From contig CM070500.1 of NCBI GenBank assembly GCA_036346375.1, positions 71,428,525-71,492,524 on the forward strand: a DNA stretch of 64,000 nucleotides, written 5' to 3'. Source of the DNA: Guadua angustifolia. Lineage: Eukaryota > Streptophyta > Magnoliopsida > Poales > Poaceae. A program made the position numbers and the translations under genes. The notes below the pieces were generated by a model, which worked only from the letters and a program-made list of their open reading frames with translations, made no database searches and was not told the DNA's origin. This document shows, piece after piece, positions 32,303 through 44,164 of the stretch; within the stretch, counting starts at the first letter, position 1, and the number at the start of each line of letters is the position of its first letter.

Positions 32303-32758
32303 TACGGGCTCTGCACACATAATGAGAAACGTGACAAGTTCAAACAACAACACCCATGAGGTGGAGTAGCTACAGTTTAAGATCAACTCACCTTGCCAAC
32401 CATATCAGGAGCGGAACCATGAACAGCTTCTGCCAGACAAATACCACCTTCACCAATGTTGCAGCCGGGGAAAATGAACAATACTGAGTTAATATTGTAT
32501 CAATACCCACATAGACATAGATGACAAACACAGACCACTCTACCTGGGTGTTAGACCCAAACCCCCAATCAAACCAGCACATAGATCACTAATAATGTCA
32601 CCAAAACATCAAACAGTCCAGAATTCTTTACGAGCTGCAACAGTATGTAGTTCATAAGTATTGATTCTATTGAACAACATACCATCATACAACTATTGTC
32701 AATGATGAACTCCTCATATGTGATTTCTGGGTGCTTCTCAGGCACTTCACGACAACAC

Positions 32759-32872
32759 CTGTGTCCGATTCCAAGTAGCATTTCCCGTGTCCAAAAAATT
32801 TTGCTAAATTGAACACCCTGAATCTGAATCGTATTCCGACTCCTGTATCCATGTCCAAGTAACACTGCGAGT
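32759..32872 (-). repeat. dispersed 'GTTACTTGGACAT' repeat in the IDH pseudogene
   Basis: It shares TTCCCGTGTCCAAAAA, TCCGACTCCTG and GTCCAAGTAACACT with the repeat at 18862-19044. It abuts exon 4 of the IDH pseudogene at its acceptor side, so its insertion may have damaged the splice site. Confidence 0.6.
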
Positions 32873-33683
32873 AAAAAAAAATGAGAATGACATTTTCTCT
32901 CAAGGAAATGAAAATAATAAGCAGCTATAGAGAAGTAACAGAAATAGCCATCAAACCTTAAGGAAAAGACCGTCTGCCTTCCTCATGATATTGGCTTCGT
33001 GTATCGCAGAGACCCTCTCTCGGCCATTGGTCTTGGCATAATGGAAAGCATATTCTGCTACTCTTAAACTTGCTTGGCGAGTAATAATCTTCAAACTCTC
33101 CACAACACCTCTCACAACCTAGAGAATAATTAGTGCAACGAAGAATTGCAACAAGAACAATGAAAATAATATGGCCTTTAATATGATTACCTGATGCTCA
33201 AGACCATTGTACTCTCCTTCAATATTTTCACGAATTGTCACGAGGTTCACATTATCATATCTAGTGTTGCAGCATGGGAGGCTGTTGCAAGGTCTGACAT
33301 TGGCGTAAAGTCCAAGTTCTTTTCTTAACATGAGATTCAAAGATTGATGGTCTTTTCCAATAGGTGTAGCCATAGGACCTTTCAAACCAACTTTGTTTCT
33401 ATGCATTGACTCAAGGCTTTCCCATGTCAAAAAGCTCTGTGTTGTAGGATCAACTTCTGTGCCAACCTAATGTACTTCTCATTCGATTGGTACCCTGCAA
33501 CACTGAATACCTGAAAAAAAAACCAACATTCACTTCAAAGCTTCTGAGCAATCATGCATCAAGGACCTTATTTTATCACTTAGAACTTGATGGAGGGAAA
33601 CTCACTCTCTCGAGATATGCTTAAGTTAGCTCAGGAAGAGTACTAATTTTTATATGCCATAAAGAGGGGATTCAAAGAGTAGC

Positions 33684-34383
33684 CCATACTTGTCACGGCG
33701 TCACCTAGCCAATGCCTAGGCGTCACGGAGGTCGGAGGGGGACGTCAGGACCGGCCGCCTCGACTGGCGGTGTGGAGCCGGATGAGGAGGGTGAACTAGG
33801 GGTGGGAGACGGACTACCTGTGGGCGTGCATGAGGTCCGGGACCTGGTCGGCCGCAGCAAGAAAGCCTGCGGTGGAGAGTAGCGAGGGAGGGTGTGGAAC
33901 GCTAGGAAGCAGTGGGGAAGCCCTTCTGGTGGCCAGCGGGAAAGCAGTGGAGGCAAGGGCTGGCGAGAGCTAAGGACCTTAGCGACGAGCGTGGGTGGCA
34001 CACGGTAAAGCTTGGAGAGGTCGGCCACGACGGGCGGGCCCCAACGCTAGTGGCAACGGAGGGAGACGAGGAGGAACCGCGCAAGTGGGGAGAGGCGGTG
34101 GGAGGAGGCAGAGCTTGAAGACGACGGCGGCGAGGCACAGAGTGATGATGAGGAGGAGGGGTCCCAGTCGGCGAGGCGGAAGGGGGTGGTGCTAGTGGAG
34201 GGGGCTGGGGAGGAGGGGGTGGGGTCTTGGGTAGGTAGCGCGGTGGTGGGTGAGAATGTTAAGGTATATTTAGCTAGATTCATGTCATATGAGATATTAT
34301 TTATATTATCATCTAATCATTGCCTAGACATCCTAGCGCTTCGGGCTCACCGCACCTAGCCGGACCGCCGTGACAACTATGGA
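33684..34383. mobile_element. TIR DNA transposon with GC-rich interior (intron 1 of IDH pseudogene)
   Basis: The ends are inverted: CCATACTTGTCACGGCG on the left and CGCCGTGACAACTATGG on the right, with further similarity inside (CCTAGCCAATGCCTAGGCG / CATTGCCTAGACATCCTAG). AGTAGC follows the right end and precedes the left end, a possible 6-bp duplication. The interior (33720-34260) is strongly GC-rich, with P/S/R-rich open frames on the minus strand. It may hold a captured gene fragment, but I recognise no family. Confidence 0.55.
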
Positions 34384-36030
34384 GTAGCCCTTTACTAGGG
34401 CTTAAGTAACTGGTTTCATATTGCTTACTGTTTTGATATTGCTAGAAAGTTGAGTAAGAAGTTATTTTATTCTATAGAAAAATCGCTTTCTTGTTTTGTT
34501 TTTCTGAATATATAAGAGGAATATCGCAAGACAGGAATGAAAGAATTTGCAAATTATGAAAGGTTCTTAAATGCTATTATAGTCCCTCCATATAGAAGAT
34601 AAAAGAGAGTAGTCCTAATTAAGGGAAGAGAAAGAGACAAGAAATGGTTGAGCAGCTCCAACAGAAACTCCAAGAGGGAGTCAGAGACTACCACTGGATC
34701 GCCTGCACCCACATGGAAAGAAACTACAAATAGGGGATGAAACATAAAAACTGGAAAGAGAATATGCTTTACTAGTGAAAAATAAAAAAAGGGCCTAGCT
34801 GAAAAACCTAGGAAAAAGGCATGACTATGGAAGGAAGTTATGACTAGATATATTCACCAGGCACTCCAATATGATGAAATTTTGTTCATAGGCAGAAGGA
34901 AGAAGAAATGATATAGTACCAGTACAGGAGACTTGATTTTCCTTTGATTAATCGGCTCTATCTAACAAAATATCTAATTTTCATGGTATCGAATGGTTGT
35001 GAAACCTTACCCAACACACGAACTACTCTAAAATGGACGCCTAAGCACAAGACTTTTTAGAAAAAGCCTGCCCAAGATTTAACCGAAAGATATAGATGGT
35101 GCATCAAAATAGTCAGACTATCAAGTAATTGCTACTCCATACCATGCTGGCGAACACATGGCCGTGAGAGGGGGCTAACCACACGATCAGCATCACGACT
35201 TCAACTGCTTGACCAAACTATGAAAGCAGGAATCGCGTCGTCTGTATCCCTACTAAATATCTTGTTTTGGTCACATGAATATAAACAAAAAAGCCTACAC
35301 AAGACTTTGGCCCTTGTGGAAAGGACATATGTGAACGAGGCGAATGGACTCATTTGGACTTAACCAAACTTCATCTTTTGGTCAAAACGACAGACTACAA
35401 ACCCAGCTTGGTGCGGGAGCCGCTCACACCCACTAGAGACTTTAAAGAAAAGTATGGATTATACTAGATATGGGGAGAAGTCTCCATTCCTCACGTCTTG
35501 TTCGTTGGCGGAACGCCGGGTCCAAGAGAAACTTAAAACTTGAAGAGCTTTATCTACTATCGAGATTGTTTTCTTTCCTCATTCTCTAGGTGAGATAGCT
35601 GATACGCTCAACATCGGCCTAAAAGATGTCGCTGGGGATTGGTTGAAGCTACACTCTTGCTCTACCTCGGTCTAGATGCGTTTCAGAACATGTTAAATTG
35701 AGATGAAAGAGATAAGCTTTTGGACAAGTCTTTGAAGGGACTTCCATCCCAGAGTGTGAAAGTTCTCGAGAGAAGGGAATTGATAACACAACTGGAGCTG
35801 CCTTTCTTTGATTTAGTAAGAAGCTTCCTAAAGTATGTCGATTTGTAGTCCGGTAAGTTCACTCGAATCCACTGACTTCATGCACGGGGACTCGACCATC
35901 AATCATTTCTTGTGACGAGCTGTGACTGGGTGCTCTTAAACCTCCTTAAAAGGAAGGGTAGTGGGGTAAGGTAATTGAAGTAACTAGCCAGTATTAACTT
36001 TAGGCATAAGCATAATAAATTGATGCATCC
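34384..36030. other. IDH pseudogene intron 1, no gene seen
   Basis: No open frame of known family is present. The style of 34960-36030 (balanced GC, phrases such as GGAACGCCGGGTCCAAGAG) differs from the neighbouring AT-rich intron and could be an inserted organellar segment. This is not proven. Confidence 0.3.
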
Positions 36031-36162
36031 GAAGACGATGAATCTAGAATAGGGAACAGGTGGGAAAGCAAAAGATGCAAGACACCCTTTTTCCATGAAG
36101 ACGATGAATCTAGAATAGGGACCAGGTGGGAAAGCAAAAGATGAAGACAGCCTTTTTCCATG
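36031..36162 (+). repeat. 66-bp tandem duplication
   Basis: GAAGACGATGAATCTAGAAT opens both copies (36031-36096, 36097-36162). They differ at a few bases. Confidence 0.85.
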
Positions 36163-37661
36163 AAGGAAAGGGCGGCCGAGAACAATGTCTTTTCTCGTTC
36201 CTACTCCCTCGAAGTCTTAAGCACTTCTTTCTGATTTTCTTATGTTCAGAAGTCTAAAGTGAGGGAATCTCGGTTGAAGGAGAAATGGGTTTCCTGTTGA
36301 CATGTCTAGGAGTGCTTCTTATTGCCCTTGTAGCAATAGTTGTATAAATTCCTCACCCAGTATAATTATGTGTCTCCCAAATCAACTATCAGAAATTCAG
36401 AATACCAAGAGTTGCTTCTGTCCTGAAGAAGCAGAGTAAGAAGAACATAATTATTCTACTAATGAGTTTAACTACTTAAGATAAAGTGGTATTCTAGGCA
36501 CTAAATTTAACAACTGTCAATTTAAGGGGGTCAATTCAAAACACAAATGACTAATGAATTATAGCAGGTGCTCACAAGGATACAATAAGATTATGTTGAA
36601 CAAATAAGTAAATAAGCTTGATGTTCGGAGCCAATGGAACCAAATTACTTTCACATGTGAAATTTCTAAGCCACTAGTATAATATCACGTGCATGCCATA
36701 TCAGGGTTCAAAAAATTTATGCCATTTTGTACAACAGAAAGACATAGATTATAGATAAGAAGTTTAAGGAGATCAATTTGCCAAACCATGATGGCCACAT
36801 TACAAGGAACAGCGGAGCTATTGCGGAACAAGTGACATAAGCAGAACACTACATGCACAAGATGTTTGCGATATTAATTTTTACATGCCCTTACACTTAC
36901 TATGGGGCACATGCCGCTTACCCTTTATACAATATGACGTATAAAGGGAAGCACGCCACAAAAACATACATGTGACGCCCTCTGAACTTTTCTGTACATC
37001 CAATTTGTAAACTAATACTTGGTTCAGTATCTACCAAAAAAGGGTCTCCTGCACTGAATTGCTAACAATCTTGAATAAGTTGAATTCATAGAGAGCATTG
37101 ACTGTATCTAAACCCACTTTGCATATGATATGAGTCATATGACTGCTGATCACAGTAGCGAAAGATGATTTCTCTTTCCCATTTCAGGATTGAGTCTTTA
37201 TTTAAAGATTCACAAATGCTTGGTTTGGATTAACAGGTAAGAACTGCAGGAAACCAGATGCAACATAATTTGCAAAACAGGAATCTTCCATTCCTTGTTG
37301 GCACGTACAGTCATTGAATAAGCAATTAAGCATCCTAGTTACACAATTAAACTTAGGGCACATTGCCCAAAAAAAAAGGTAAGTCGTCAGCATAAATTTA
37401 CATTTTCAGATCAAACTATCCAGAAAAAAAAAACTCCTTTCTACCTGGAACCTCAAATCTATATCTGGGGACCAGGATATAAAGCACCAAACAATCCTGA
37501 TTCTCGCGTAACATGAAGTATCGGCGTCACTACCACCCTAACTTGGTTTTTTTCCCCTTAGAAAGACAAATTTCAAGTCACAACATGATAACCGCGACGA
37601 TGAGACACGAATTATGCAGCTAGACACGGATCTTTGTGAAAAAGACGCAGAATTCTCGAAC
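36163..37661. other. IDH pseudogene intron 1, remainder
   Basis: AT-rich intron DNA without recognisable features. The GT donor (minus strand) of exon 1 lies at 37660-37661. Confidence 0.4.
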
Positions 37662-37933
37662 CTGCATGACGGACTCGGCGATCTCAGGCCCGATTCCATC
37701 GCCGGGAAAGATCGTGGCGCGTACGGTGTCCCCGGCCGCCGTCGTCGTGGAGAAGGGCGCCGCCACCGCCGTCCGCGGCAGAAGGGCCCCCCGCTGCAGA
37801 AGCCTCCGGAGCGCGAAGCCTGCATTTGTGGGGCCCACTTTCCGTTGATGATGGCGATCCAGCCATCCAGGACCAGGAGGGGCTGGCTGCTTCTTTCTTG
37901 CACAGGATGGCTTCAGGCTTAAGAGGTTTTCTC

Positions 37934-38275
37934 GAGAAAATTGTCATTGTGCCACTATGGACATGTGGCTTCATCCAAATACCATTATTAATATGGCAAT
38001 CGTTAAAATGCCACTTTCAAACGCTGACAACTTGTTTCCATGCCATTTTGGAGTTTTTTGTGCATTTACCGGATAATAGCATGGGGAAATTACCTCTTTG
38101 CCCTCGAGACTGCACTCGGCCAGACTCGCTAGATGGCTCGACCCGACCGGACCCCATTTCACCCGCGCCACTCTCCGCCCGAGTCGAATCCCCATCTCCT
38201 TCTCCTCCACTCCACATTAGGCGACGGTGACCGCGACCGCGAGGAGCACTCTCTCCGGCGAGTCTCCAGTCGATT
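37934..38275 (+). repeat. left terminal inverted repeat of the MULE
   Basis: The match to the right end covers the first 240 bases (37934-38170 against 57640-57879). It resumes beyond the LTR element, where GCGACCGCGAGGAGCACT (left) pairs with the complement of 46060-46100. This gives a TIR of about 340 bp. Confidence 0.85.
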
Positions 38276-40017
38276 GCAAAGGTGAGCCATCTAACCTTGT
38301 GTTGATGCTTTTACACGGTGCAGTTTTGATGCTTTTTACGGTGCATGAAACCCTAGGTTAGAAAGTTTTGGAGTTTTTGGGAGTGGTAGGGGAGTTGCGA
38401 TCGGCGGGATGAGTGCTAAGTCCAAGCGCATCTCCTTGTAAATGGGGAGGAGATAGCACAAGATGTTTGGTCGCTTGCACCCACTCCAAAGTCGTGACAT
38501 TCCTAAGAGATATTCCTACCACTCTAGAGATTCCTACCCACTCAGAGATTGGGGTAATATAAGGATCCAAGAGACACAAGATGAGGAAGGAAGAATTGAG
38601 CGCTTGAGTGAGGATCAAGTTTATACGCTCGATTACGGGATGAGGACAACAGCAATGCATAATGCTAGGAATGATGAGAGGGACAAGGGTTTTGTGGATG
38701 ATACTGAGGATGCAAGGATTAATGTTAATGATCTCAACCCAGATGAAGTCTTTATTGCTTATGACAAGGATCACCCCTCAATGGAGCCAGGTGTGCTATA
38801 TCCCTCCATGAAAGAGTTTAGACTTGCTATAAGGCAGTATACTATCAATGAAGAGTTTGATTTGGGGGTTGAAAAAGTGATCAGACAAGATTTCGGGGGT
38901 ACTACAAAGCTGAAGGCTGCCCTTGGAGGATTGTTGGGCATAGGAGGAGTGATCTTAAAACCATCATGGTACTAACTATTTGACCAATGTTGTGTTTGTG
39001 CTGGCTTTGCATTTGTACTAACTATTTGACCAATATTGTGTATGTGTTGATTTCTTTTATCCTATTGATATCATGTTGCGGGTTTCAGTACTCCTAGGGG
39101 AGCACACATGCACATCTAGCAATAGGGTAAGGGGTACAATGACCACCAAATCATGGGTTGCGCACAAGGCTCTCCCTATTCCGAGGAGGAGTCCTAACAT
39201 TGGTGCCAAGGAGCCGCAAAAAAGCTCAAGATGATTATAAGGTAACAATCACTTATGACACTGCTTGGAAATGGCTACAAAAAGCTCTTAGGGAGATGTA
39301 TGGTAGCTGGGAAGATAGCTTCCAATTGCTTTATAGATGGAAAGCAGAGGTCTTAAATAGGTCACCAGGAAGTGTTGTAGAAATAGACACTACATGTGTA
39401 GATGAGAGAGTGTATTTTCATAGGTTTTTCTGTGCACTAAGACCATGCACTGAGGGGTTTCTTAGGGGATGTAGACCTTACCTTAGCATTGATAGCACTG
39501 CCCTAAATGGGAGGTGGAATGGGCACTTGGCAACAAGCATGACTTTGGATGGACATAACTGGATATATCCAATAGCTTATGGGTTTTTTGACTCTGAGAT
39601 AGAAGATAATTGGGTCTGGTTCATGACTCAGCTGCACAAAGCACTAGGAGACCTCCCTCTGTTAGCCATATGTACAGATACTTGTAAAGGGTTAGAAAAT
39701 GCAGTTAGCCGAGTATTTCCTAATGCAGAGAAGAGGGAGTGCTTTAGACACCTCATGCAAAACTTCATGAAGAAGTTCCATGGAAATAGTTTTGGTGAAA
39801 TGTACCCTGCAGCAAGGGCATATAGGGTTGAGGTGTTTGACAACCATATTGGGTCTGTTCTCACAAAATGCCCTGAAGTCATGGAGTATTTGAACAGGTG
39901 GCATCCTCTGAAATGGATGAGGTGCATGTTCAATCCAGATGTCAAATGTGATTACATCAATAACAATTTAGTAGAATGCTTTAATAATTGGATTAGGGAC
40001 ATCAAGGATCTCCCTGT

Positions 40018-43000
40018 TGTAGGGTCGAGGATGCGCATAGAGGGGGGGTGAATAGGCGATTTACAAAATTCGATCGCTCACTAATCAATTCGCTCTAATC
40101 AACCCCTAAGTCAAAACCTACACAATTATAATGCGGAAGCGATAAACTCGGTTTTGACAATTAAGGCCTAAATCAACTAGGCTCACTATGTGCACTATCT
40201 AAATTATGTCTCTAAACAAGAATTGCTAAATTGATCAACTAAATAATACTAACAATTCTAATTCAAGCAATTGATAAATATTTAATAATGTAAAGTGCTT
40301 GAATATAAATAAGACAAAGACAACCGATATTTTTCCGTGGTGTTCGGAGACTTGCTTGCCTCCCTAGTCCACGCTGAGGCAAGCCCAACCACTTGGACCG
40401 GCTCCGCCGAGCACCCGCCTCTTTCCACTAGTCGTGGTTTTTCACGCTCGCGTAGGCTCAACCCGAACCTTCACAAACTTGCGGGGCTTCACACCTCGAG
40501 AGCTCCGCCAAGACGACGCCACGCCGTCTAGAGTCGGCAACCTCCAAGAGTAATAAGCCGCTCCTTCGCTTGAACCTCACCGAGCACAACTCATGCGCTC
40601 CCGGTGATCACCAAGTGCAACACATGCACAAGGACCTCACTCAAGTGCAACACATGCACAAGAGCCTCTCAAACCACTCACTAATTGCAACACATGCAAT
40701 TAGGGCTCACTCTTAGCTCAAGAAGCAAATGGAAGAGGGCAACACATGCACACAACTCCCACACACTCACAATAGCACCAAGAACTCCTTTAACACCCCA
40801 AGGCCTCCTTTTATAGCCTCCAAGCCAAAACTAGCTGTTGGGGGTCGAAATGGGCAAACCATGAGGAAACCCGGTGCTACCGCCCTACTAGAACCTAGAG
40901 CACCGGCTGACGGGCCAACGGCTACAAAACTAGCCGTTACAGGAAATTCGGTAGCACTGCCTCTCGAGAGCGGTGCTACTGCCACCGTAGTACACCGGCC
41001 TCAAGCCAGAGCACCGACCACCGCAAACCTCAAAAACACACCCTCTGGAAATATCACACCGGGGTCCGCGGTGCAACCGCCTCCTCCGAGCACGGACCAC
41101 CATGGCCGTGAGCACCGACCACGAGGCACAAGAACACCCCTCTGAAATTTCACATCGGCCAGAGGCGGTGCTACCACCCATCGGTAGCACCGGGCTACCA
41201 CCACCGGTAGCACCGACCTCACAGAGAAGACAAGATTTTCCACACTAAAATCATTTCTTCAAAAACCAAATACTATTCTTTGAGCTACCAGATGATCAAC
41301 ACATGATCATATACTTATGCAAAACACATTTGGACCAACTTAGCTCATGCTCAAAGAATCTCAACCAAATTGCAAAAACACATTTCGCAATCAACTCAAG
41401 ATCTATTTGCAAAACGTATTAAGCAAATCAAACTCGAGTTTATGAGATTAATCCCCTAGCCATGTGAAGGTCAACACAAGACCCAATCAACTTGCCAACA
41501 CCGTGCAAGCCCTACTCACATGCTCTCGGATTCCTGACTCATAAACCTCGGTTTATTCGCACAACTAACTTGCAAATAACTCAATAAACACAATTTCATA
41601 CTTGAGCACTACTCTTTGCAACACATGCAAAAGTCTAGCTCCAAGCAACATCAAATCAAGGTGCATGAACTCTCTAATTTCAACACATGCAATTCTCTAG
41701 TTCCATGCAACACCAAAACAAACTTCAACTAAAACCAAATCACACGTATGAGCTCTTTACTCGCAACACATGCAAGCCTCTAGCTCCATATAAACACACA
41801 AACACAAATTCGTGCTTGAGCTCTCTCCTTTTGCAACACATGCAAAACTTAGCTCCAAGCAACCACACGGGTTTTATAAAGATAGTTTTGCGAACCAAAA
41901 CGTGAAGCTTCAACTGATGCAACACATGCAAAAGTGAACTCCACGCAAAAGCCAACGCATTAGCTTATCCTCTTTGCAACACATGCGAATCAAAGCATAA
42001 TGCGAAAACCAAATGCATATACTCTTTCATCTTTGCAACACATGCAGATCAGAGCATAATGCAAAACAACCAAGCATAGGCTTAACACATTTGCAACATA
42101 TGCCAAATGGTTCACCCATATGCAAAAACTAAATCAAATAAGATTTGAGCTTTGAGTGAACGCGGAATGAGATCACCAACACATGATGAAGCTCAAGCAA
42201 AGGGAACGACCCCTCTTAATAGCACGGCGATAAAATCTTAGACTCAAAGACTACAAAGTCCTTAGCCTATCTAGTTATACCTTTGCCGCCGCACGCAAGC
42301 AATCCCCTTTGGGGTCTTTATGATCAACACTTGATTTCTCCCCCGGGATTTCTACTCGACTCCTCTTCGGGATCCACTCTTGACGCCCATCAACTCATGA
42401 TGCCGTCCTTGTCCCGTTCTCATCATCTCATCCATCTTTGGACCTAACTCAATCACAACTCATAAAATAGTTAGTCCAAGATGCACGGTTGTCTCAATTA
42501 TCTCTTGCACTCCATTAACACATAATGGATGCCTTTAGATCAATTGAGCACAACCTAAATTAATTTGAATAATTTAATTGTGCCTTAAGTACAATAATGC
42601 AACTCATGCTTTATTATACTTAAGAACTATTCATTTGTCCTCAATTAATCACGGAACACCATCAACACATGATGAGGTGTTCTTTAATAATTAATTAAGA
42701 CAAATGAACTCAATTTAAATTATCATTTAAATTGATATGAGTATATATTAACTACACAAGTTTTCATATACCCATGTTGATGAAAAGTAATGATCCATTA
42801 TATGTAAATTGTATGGAAATGATCATTACTCTAGATTATCAACTATAGAATACACCCCACATGTATATGTGCATAAATATGATTGACTTGGAGATAATAT
42901 GCACATATTCAAATTGATCGTATTGGAGTATATCCTATATTACCATGAGTATACTTATAACTAGGCAATTCGAATATATACTCAAAGATTTAGTTTCTTT

Positions 43001-43401
43001 GTCTTGATCCTTATATGTGTCAATAACGAATTGATCAATACAAAGAGACTTTCAAGTTAAACTACAAACTCCCCCTAAATATGTGCATCCATGTAATATA
43101 TGGATTGGGAAACATAATGCACGTTTGTGGTTAATATAATGGGGACATTCATACTTTAACTTGACTCCAAAGTATGCAACTAATACTAGAATGAATATGC
43201 AAACATACCTTGGGTTTTCCATTTTTCAATGCGATGAGACTAATCAAAGATATTCTAAATAAACAAGTTAGTCTCGATATAAGATTTGTCATTAATAATA
43301 AAATCGCATTAGGGGATAAACATAATATTGGATTTGTCATTAACACAAGATTAGATTTGTCATTAACACCAAAACCATAACTAATGATGGTTGAACTTAC
43401 A
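40018..43401 (-). mobile_element. solo LTR of a SIRE-type copia element
   Basis: A 3384-bp segment with TG..CA ends is flanked by CCTGT (40013-40017, 43402-43406). On the minus strand it starts TGTAAGTTCAACC and ends CACCCCCCCTCTATG..CGACCCTACA, like the other SIRE-type LTRs here. No primer site, gag or pol lies inside, so it is the product of recombination between the two LTRs of a former full element. It carries a palindromic motif array (40866-41220) upstream (minus strand) of a TATA box at 40808-40815. It interrupts the MULE transposase between a Pro and a Val codon. Confidence 0.93.
40808..40815 (-). promoter_or_regulatory. TATA box of the solo LTR
   Basis: On the minus strand GGCTATAAAAGGAGG follows the palindrome array by about 50 bases. 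It is the same arrangement as in the LTR at 10645-12148. Confidence 0.65.
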
Positions 43402-43406
43402 CCTGT

Positions 43407-43551
43407 GGTTGACCTGGCTGACAAGCTGAGGGAGATGATCATGATTCTCTGGGCCAAAAGGAGAAGGATTGGGGAGAAGTTAGAAGGCAGGATACTACCA
43501 GCAGTGTTAGTGCGAGATCAAGGCTAGAACTAGGGGTTGGGACACCGAGAG
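43407..43551 (+). other. MULE transposase segment between two insertions
   Basis: The codons continue the catalytic-domain frame directly after the solo LTR, so the insertion point is precise. The stop at 43525-43527 precedes the hAT-like MITE. Confidence 0.75.
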
Positions 43552-44164
43552 TAGGGGTGCAAGCGGAGCGGATAATTCCTGACCGATCAAGACCGAATTA
43601 GTTTAAAATCCGATTGAATCCAAAAAATGATATCGGTTATATCCTAAGTTATACCGGATTCGAATCGCCTATCCAAAAAAAATATGGGGTAAGATATGGG
43701 AAGAGAAGTACCGATCCGTATCCGATCCATACCCGCATATCCGAGATATCCAAAAATATCGGTGTAAATGAGTGCAATAGATATCCGATAACATCCGATA
43801 AACATAAACATTCTACATCATATAAGTTCATATGTTGATTGGAATTATAATATTATTCTTATATAGGAAGGCAACTATTATTGAATTTGAAACACTTATA
43901 TGTCTCCAAGGTTCTAGTAAAGTTTTGTGTATTTAATATCGCGACATATATGGTTTCGCTTTCACGCATTATCAGACTAACTATTCAGAATCGAGACTAA
44001 CCGTGATCCGAACGATCAGATTCGCTCCGTGATTCGCGACCAAAGTAATCCGTATTCAGATTCGAATCCGGCCGTGTCGTATCCGATTCTATATCAGAAA
44101 AAATTTGGAATAGGATACGGAATGAGCGAAATCCGTCCAGTATCCGATCCGTTTGCACCCCTAC
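43552..44164. mobile_element. hAT-like MITE in the MULE transposase gene
   Basis: The ends are TAGGGGTGCAAGCGG and CCGTTTGCACCCCTA in inverse. CGAGAG(T) flanks both sides (7 matching bases if one terminal base is assigned to the repeat), near the 8-bp duplication of hAT elements. The interior repeats TCCGAT / ATCCGA and ATATCCGA many times, like transposase-binding subterminal repeats. It has no coding capacity. Confidence 0.8.

Larger units (their letters stand above)
26460..37838 (-). pseudogene. NAD-isocitrate dehydrogenase regulatory subunit (mitochondrial), pseudogene
   Basis: The family forms the regulatory part of the TCA-cycle enzyme that oxidises isocitrate in the matrix. Seven exon remnants are visible on the minus strand: 37662-37838 (presequence, then VRATIFPGDGIGPEIAESV), 33191-33510 (NKVGLKGPMATPIGK, LRKELGLYANVRPCNSLP), 32957-33118 (GVVESLKIITRQASLRVAEY), 32683-32757 (EVPEKHPEITYEEFIIDNSC), 32544-32634 (LVKNSGLFDVLV), 32392-32464 (CNIGEGGICLAEAVHGSAPD) and 26460-26651 (ending FTNAVCDHI). 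Damage: no ATG in frame with exon 1 (GTG at 37836-37838). In exon 2, a one-base loss after VFSVAG plus stops TGA (33479-33481) and TAG (33467-33469). Exon 4 has an out-of-frame acceptor. Exon 5 lacks the expected MPNLY segment. The exon 6 acceptor is GG instead of AG. The last exon has a TAG (26550-26552). HKANIMRK reads HEANIMRK. A chromovirus lies in the last intron, and a Mutator element splits the gene from its upstream region. Confidence 0.92.

Noticed and set aside
33723..34283. Several P/S/R-rich frames of 65-100 aa
   Set aside because: Composition-driven and overlapping on both strands; kept only as a hint of possible gene capture.
37538..37903. 121-aa minus-strand frame starting MQERSS
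   Set aside because: Out of frame with the IDH codons at the same place; R/P-rich composition only.
40729..41145. 138-aa frame
   Set aside because: Lies within the solo LTR across the palindrome array; no domain.
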